DNA of 64,000 bases from Pseudomonas sp. LBUM920. GTDB lineage: Bacteria > Pseudomonadota > Gammaproteobacteria > Pseudomonadales > Pseudomonadaceae. Below the pieces are notes generated by a model. The model had not been told where the DNA came from. It saw nothing but the letters and a program-made list of their open reading frames with translations, and ran no database searches. The DNA is taken from positions 973,501 through 1,037,500 of the forward strand of contig NZ_CP027762.1 in NCBI RefSeq assembly GCF_003852315.1, given 5' to 3'. The translations under genes and the position numbers were made by a program. Position 1 is the first letter of the stretch, and each line of letters opens with the position of its first letter. Positions 60,573-64,000 of the stretch are shown in pieces.

Positions 60573-61131
60573 ACTGTCCTCTTACGTTCGATAGCAGGTG
60601 TATCCTGCTTTCTTTCAAATACGCTTTCATTCCCTTGCCAGTCGATACACCGCCAGCGCCGTCGATTCTAACGTCTTGCTCGGTCTGCGCATATTGCTGT
60701 TGTGGGAAAACGGTCATGCGACTGCTGGTAATAATAGTGTCGCGGTTCTTATCGTCAGTACGTGCAACACGTACCGAGTCGATCAGTTCTACCTGAGTGC
60801 CGTCCGGGTTGACTTCGCCATGCTTGCTGGTGACATGCCAAGGGAACTCAGTGCCGCGGTACAAGTTCATGTCCGGGTTGGTCAGCAACGTGACATCGGA
60901 CGACTTCAAGTGCTCGACTTTGTCCGAGTTCATCTCGTATTGAAGCTTGCCATCCGGCAGGAACTGCACGCTGTAGGCATTGATGGCGTAATAGTCGATA
61001 GCGCCTTCGTCAACCTGCGCGCCAGACCTGTCGAGAAAGCGTTCGGGGCTGATATTCCAGTAGCCTACCGCCAGAAACAGCGCGGCGATGACCCCGAACA
61101 GCAGGAAATTGCGAATCTTTTTGCTCAGCAT
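60559..61131 (-). CDS. lptC: LPS export protein LptC
   Basis: 190-aa bitopic protein, one N-terminal helix (~8-25, NFLLFGVIAALFLAVGYW) and a periplasmic OstA-like domain (YYAINAYSVQFLPDGKLQYEMNSDKVEHLKSSDVTLLTNPDMNLY). It receives LPS from LptBFG and passes it to LptA. Eight bases separate it from kdsC. Confidence 0.95.
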   Translation of the reverse strand: MLSKKIRNFLLFGVIAALFLAVGYWNISPERFLDRSGAQVDEGAIDYYAINAYSVQFLPDGKLQYEMNSDKVEHLKSSDVTLLTNPDMNLYRGTEFPWHVTSKHGEVNPDGTQVELIDSVRVARTDDKNRDTIITSSRMTVFPQQQYAQTEQDVRIDGAGGVSTGKGMKAYLKESRIHLLSNVRGQYEAR

Positions 61132-61139
61132 AAAACGCT

Positions 61140-61664
61140 CTATAAGTAGGCGGCGTGTGCCGCTTCAAGGCTGCCCTGGGCACGCAGGATCAATTCACAG
61201 AACTCGCGGGCGGCACCTTCGCCGCCACGGGCCGTGGTGATGCCATGGGCGTGCTCGCGAACAAAGGTCGCCGCATTGGCAACGGCCATGCCCAGACCTA
61301 CGCGGCGGATAACCGGGAGGTCGGGCAGGTCATCGCCCAAGTAGGCGACCTGCTCATAGCTTAGGTTGAGTTGGCCAAGAAGCTCGTCCAGAACCACCAG
61401 TTTATCCTCACGGCCCTGATACAGGTGAGGAATACCCAGGTTTTGTGCACGGCGTTCCACAACCGGTGTTTTTCGACCGCTGATAATCGCAGTTTGCACG
61501 CCCGCGGCCATCAACATTTTGATGCCTTGGCCGTCGAGGGTGTTGAACGTCTTGAATTCACTGCCATCTTCGAGGAAGTACAGGCGGCCGTCGGTCAGCA
61601 CGCCATCGACGTCGAAAATCGCCAGTTTGATGTGTTTACCGCGTTGCAGCAGGTCGCTGGTCAT
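61140..61664 (-). CDS. kdsC: 3-deoxy-D-manno-octulosonate 8-phosphate phosphatase KdsC
   Basis: 174-aa HAD-family phosphatase. Motif I FDVDGVLTDG with D18 and D20; motif II AIISGRKTPVVERRAQNLGI; motif IV YLGDDLPDLPVIRRVGLGMAVANA. Produces Kdo for lipid A core. Adjacent to kdsD with no gap. Confidence 0.96.
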   Translation of the reverse strand: MTSDLLQRGKHIKLAIFDVDGVLTDGRLYFLEDGSEFKTFNTLDGQGIKMLMAAGVQTAIISGRKTPVVERRAQNLGIPHLYQGREDKLVVLDELLGQLNLSYEQVAYLGDDLPDLPVIRRVGLGMAVANAATFVREHAHGITTARGGEGAAREFCELILRAQGSLEAAHAAYL

Positions 61665-62639
61665 TTACATCACTCCCGCACGCAGCAAGTCGTGCATGTT
61701 CAGGGCGCCAACCGGGTGATCGTCGCCGTCGACGACTACCAGCGCAAGAATCTTGTGGTCTTCCATGATCTTCAACGCTTCGGCCGCGAGCATTTCCGGG
61801 CGTGCGGTCTTGCCGTGAGGGGTCATGACTTCATCGATCGTCGCCGTTTGAATGTCGAGATTGCGGTCCAGCGTACGGCGCAGGTCACCGTCAGTGAAAA
61901 CGCCGGCCAGACGCCCGTCGGACTCCAGAATGACAGTCATGCCCAGGCGTTTGAGGGTCATTTCCATCAGCGCGTCCTTTAGCAGGGTGCCGCGCTGGAC
62001 GTGGGGCAGTTCATCGCCCGAATGCATGACGTTTTCCACTTTCAGCAGCAAGCGACGGCCGAGAGCGCCGCCTGGATGCGAAAACGCGAAATCTTCAGCG
62101 GTAAAGCCGCGGGCTTCCAAGAGCGCCACTGCCAAGGCATCGCCCATCACCAGGGCGGCGGTGGTCGAGGACGTCGGCGCCAGGTTCAGCGGGCAGGCCT
62201 CGTGGGCTACGTGAACATTCAAGTTCACTTCCGCGGCCTTGGCCAGCGTCGAATCCGGGTTGCCGGTAATGCTGACCATCTTGATGCCCAGGCGCTTGAT
62301 CAGCGGCAGCAGGGTCACGATTTCGTTGGTGGTGCCGGAGTTCGACAATGCCAGGATGATGTCATCCTTGGTGATCATGCCCATATCGCCGTGGCTGGCT
62401 TCGGCCGGGTGTACGAAAAAAGCCGTGGTTCCGGTGCTGGCCAATGTAGCGGCAATCTTGTTGCCGACGTGGCCTGACTTGCCCATGCCAACCACGACAA
62501 CGCGGCCTTTGCTGGCCAGAATCATCTCGCAGGCACGTACGAAATCCGCGTCGATATGGGCCAGCAAGCCTTCTACGGCTTCTAGCTCGAGACGGATGGT
62601 GCGTTGTGCGGATTGAATAAGGTCGCTGGATTGGCTCAT
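61665..62639 (-). CDS. kdsD: Arabinose-5-phosphate isomerase KdsD
   Basis: 324-aa enzyme converting ribulose-5-P to arabinose-5-P, first step to Kdo. N-terminal SIS domain (~30-180) with VVVVGMGKSGHVGNKIAATLASTGTTAFFVHPAEASHGDMG and ALSNSGTTNEIV; two CBS modules (~210-320: VMHSGDELPHVQRGTLLKDALMEM, VFTDGDLRRTLDR, VMTPHGKTARPEMLAAEALKIMEDHKI). Start at MSQSSDL; a perfect TATAAT lies about 35-40 bp upstream on the minus strand. Confidence 0.96.
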   Translation of the reverse strand: MSQSSDLIQSAQRTIRLELEAVEGLLAHIDADFVRACEMILASKGRVVVVGMGKSGHVGNKIAATLASTGTTAFFVHPAEASHGDMGMITKDDIILALSNSGTTNEIVTLLPLIKRLGIKMVSITGNPDSTLAKAAEVNLNVHVAHEACPLNLAPTSSTTAALVMGDALAVALLEARGFTAEDFAFSHPGGALGRRLLLKVENVMHSGDELPHVQRGTLLKDALMEMTLKRLGMTVILESDGRLAGVFTDGDLRRTLDRNLDIQTATIDEVMTPHGKTARPEMLAAEALKIMEDHKILALVVVDGDDHPVGALNMHDLLRAGVM

Positions 62640-62673
62640 GTCTGAAATCGTATAGCCTGACGAAAAGTCGGCG

Positions 62674-62679
62674 ATTATA
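62674..62679 (-). promoter_or_regulatory. -10 box for kdsD operon
   Basis: TATAAT on the minus strand, 35 bp before the kdsD start. I do not find a good -35 at 16-18 bp spacing, so confidence is limited. Confidence 0.4.
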
Positions 62680-62877
62680 GCGGTAATGATCAATTCCCTC
62701 ACGCAAGTTCGTCAGGGTTTATTCTGCTTGAGCAAGAGAATCATGCCCGGCAGGGTTTTTTTCCCTGTCCCGAATCTGAACGAGCGCTGTTCCGGCCTTG
62801 GGGGCTCTGTACCAGCAGTGATATAGTTCGCCGCCAGTTCGGTCCGCCCAACCCATGTGACTAAATAATGCGCACCC

Positions 62878-62920
62878 GTTGCAAACTATTGCGCGACCAT
62901 TGCAAACGAATGTCGCAAAC
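62878..62920 (+). repeat. Three direct repeats ahead of mlaF
   Basis: GTTGCAAAC (62878-62886), ATTGCAAAC (62899-62907) and GTCGCAAAC (62912-62920) sit in the 40-82 bp before the mlaF start. The first two start 21 bp apart (two helical turns), the third 13 bp later. Confidence 0.5.
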
Positions 62921-62959
62921 ATGGTGTCTGAGTGAAAGGCTGCATCCCAAGGAGATTAG

Positions 62960-63769
62960 ATGAGTGCCGATAACGCCTACGCGGTCGAGCTGAAGGGCCT
63001 TACCTTCAAGCGCGGGACGCGCAGCATCTTCAATAACGTCGATATTCGCATTCCCCGCGGTAAAGTCACGGGCATCATGGGGCCTTCCGGTTGCGGCAAG
63101 ACCACCCTGTTGCGCCTGATGGGCATGCAATTGCGCCCTAGCGCCGGCGAAGTGTGGGTCAACGGCCAGAACCTGCCGACGCTGTCGCGCAGCGATCTGT
63201 TCGATGCCCGCAAGCATATGGGCGTGCTGTTCCAGAGCGGCGCCTTGTTCACCGACCTCGATGTTTTCGAAAACGTGGCGTTTCCGCTGCGGGTGCATAC
63301 CCAGCTGTCCGATGAAATGATTCGTGACATCGTGTTGCTGAAACTGCAGGCCGTTGGCCTACGCGGCGCCATCGACCTGATGCCTGATGAATTGTCCGGC
63401 GGCATGAAGCGCCGTGTCGCTTTGGCGCGTGCCATTGCTCTCGATCCGCAGATCCTCATGTATGACGAGCCCTTCGTCGGTCAGGACCCCATCGCCATGG
63501 GCGTGCTGGTGCGGTTGATCCGCCTGCTCAACGATGCGCTCGGCATCACCAGTATCGTGGTGTCCCACGACCTGGCTGAAACCGCGAGCATCGCCGACTA
63601 CCTTTATGTAGTAGGTGATGGTCAGGTGCTGGGGCAGGGCACGCCTGAAGAGCTGATGAACGCTGACAACCCGCGCATTCGCCAATTCATGACCGGCGAT
63701 CCCGATGGCCCGGTGCCTTTTCATTTTCCGGCAGCGGACTACCGCTCAGATCTTCTGGGGAAGCGCTGA
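62960..63769 (+). CDS. mlaF: Lipid asymmetry maintenance ABC transporter ATPase MlaF
   Basis: 269-aa ATPase of the MlaFEDB phospholipid transporter (Ttg2A in pseudomonads, linked to solvent tolerance). Walker A GPSGCGKTT at 41-49, signature ELSGGMKRRVALARAI, Walker B ILMYDEPFVGQDP. Stop overlaps mlaE by one base (TGATG). Divergent from kdsD. Confidence 0.97.
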   Translation: MSADNAYAVELKGLTFKRGTRSIFNNVDIRIPRGKVTGIMGPSGCGKTTLLRLMGMQLRPSAGEVWVNGQNLPTLSRSDLFDARKHMGVLFQSGALFTDLDVFENVAFPLRVHTQLSDEMIRDIVLLKLQAVGLRGAIDLMPDELSGGMKRRVALARAIALDPQILMYDEPFVGQDPIAMGVLVRLIRLLNDALGITSIVVSHDLAETASIADYLYVVGDGQVLGQGTPEELMNADNPRIRQFMTGDPDGPVPFHFPAADYRSDLLGKR

Positions 63770-64000
63770 TGCGCAAGACATCTCTCATCGAAAAGGTTCG
63801 CCTTTTCGGTCGCTCGGGCATCGACATGGTCGAAGTGCTTGGGCGTTCGACGATTTTCCTGTTTCACGCGTTGCTCGGTCGCGGCGGCATTGGTGGCGGC
63901 TTTGGCCTGCTGCTCAAACAACTGCACTCCGTCGGCGTGATGTCCCTGGTCATCATCGTGGTTTCCGGGATTTTCATCGGCATGGTGCTGGCGTTGCAGG
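63769..64000 (+). CDS. mlaE: Lipid asymmetry maintenance permease MlaE, 3' end outside window
   Basis: First 77 codons visible (MRKTSLIEKVRLFGRSGIDMVEVLGRSTIFLFHALLG... and SVGVMSLVIIVVSGIFIGMVLALQ), matching the N-terminal amphipathic and first membrane region of MlaE/Ttg2B. The remaining mla genes are expected to the right. Confidence 0.93.
   Translation, partial: MRKTSLIEKVRLFGRSGIDMVEVLGRSTIFLFHALLGRGGIGGGFGLLLKQLHSVGVMSLVIIVVSGIFIGMVLALQ

Noticed and set aside
1..64000. tRNA, rRNA, CRISPR or insertion sequence
   Set aside because: No cloverleaf-like segment with a conserved TPsiC arm, no evenly spaced identical repeats with unique spacers, and no transposase or integrase product was found.

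Overview
This is a chromosomal window from a fluorescent Pseudomonas (P. fluorescens-like). The gene content, high GC third positions, abundant REP-type palindromes and gene order all fit: a dpp/opd-type peptide uptake region next to roxSR, the trpS-zapE-rplM-rpsI-petABC-sspAB run, gatCAB-mreBCD-rng-tldD/pmbA, the iron-controlled fagA-fumC-sodA operon, and rpoN-lpt-kds-mla. I see no phage, integrase, insertion sequence, CRISPR array, rRNA or tRNA.

Region 1 (1-10.9 kb): the minus strand carries an OprD-family porin (cut by the left edge), three paralogous peptide-binding lipobox-less periplasmic proteins, and a SIMPL-domain periplasmic protein. Divergent from these are the redox two-component pair roxS-roxR and a fused ABC exporter of the SbmA/YddA type. 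Region 2 (10.9-23.7 kb): zapG(yhcB), an alpha/beta hydrolase, trpS, zapE, a GlxA-type AraC regulator divergent from an acyl-CoA dehydrogenase, an aldo/keto reductase, ribosomal proteins L13 and S9, the cytochrome bc1 operon petABC, and sspAB. Region 3 (23.7-34.4 kb) is the accessory block. It holds a FadR/GntR regulator, a zinc phospholipase-C/P1-nuclease-like protein with a strong LexA-type SOS box in front of it, and a D-galactarate/glucarate pathway (kdgD, 2-oxoglutarate semialdehyde dehydrogenase, MFS transporter, garD) that ends at 2-oxoglutarate. An AEC transporter, a carboxymuconolactone-decarboxylase-family protein and a Ca/Na-type antiporter follow. Region 4 (34.4-64 kb) is dense core genome: an RlpA-like lipoprotein, gatCAB, mreBCD-maf-rng-yhdP-nitrilase-tldD, darP, pmbA, fagA-fumC-orf-sodA, a ZIP transporter, the rpoN-hpf-ptsN-rapZ-ptsO group, the lipopolysaccharide transport/Kdo genes kdsD-kdsC-lptC-lptA-lptB, and divergent mlaF-mlaE running off the right edge.

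Most of the window is ordinary, well-known core genome; I did not find a clear new multi-gene system. The points most worth a second look are the SOS box on the phospholipase-like gene, an apparent ATT start for mreC reached through a 13-codon upstream ORF, a C-terminal DUF1508/YegP-like extension on TrpRS, the palindromic operator over the kdgD promoter, and several structured intergenic elements. Family identities rest on motifs read in the translations; no database search was run.
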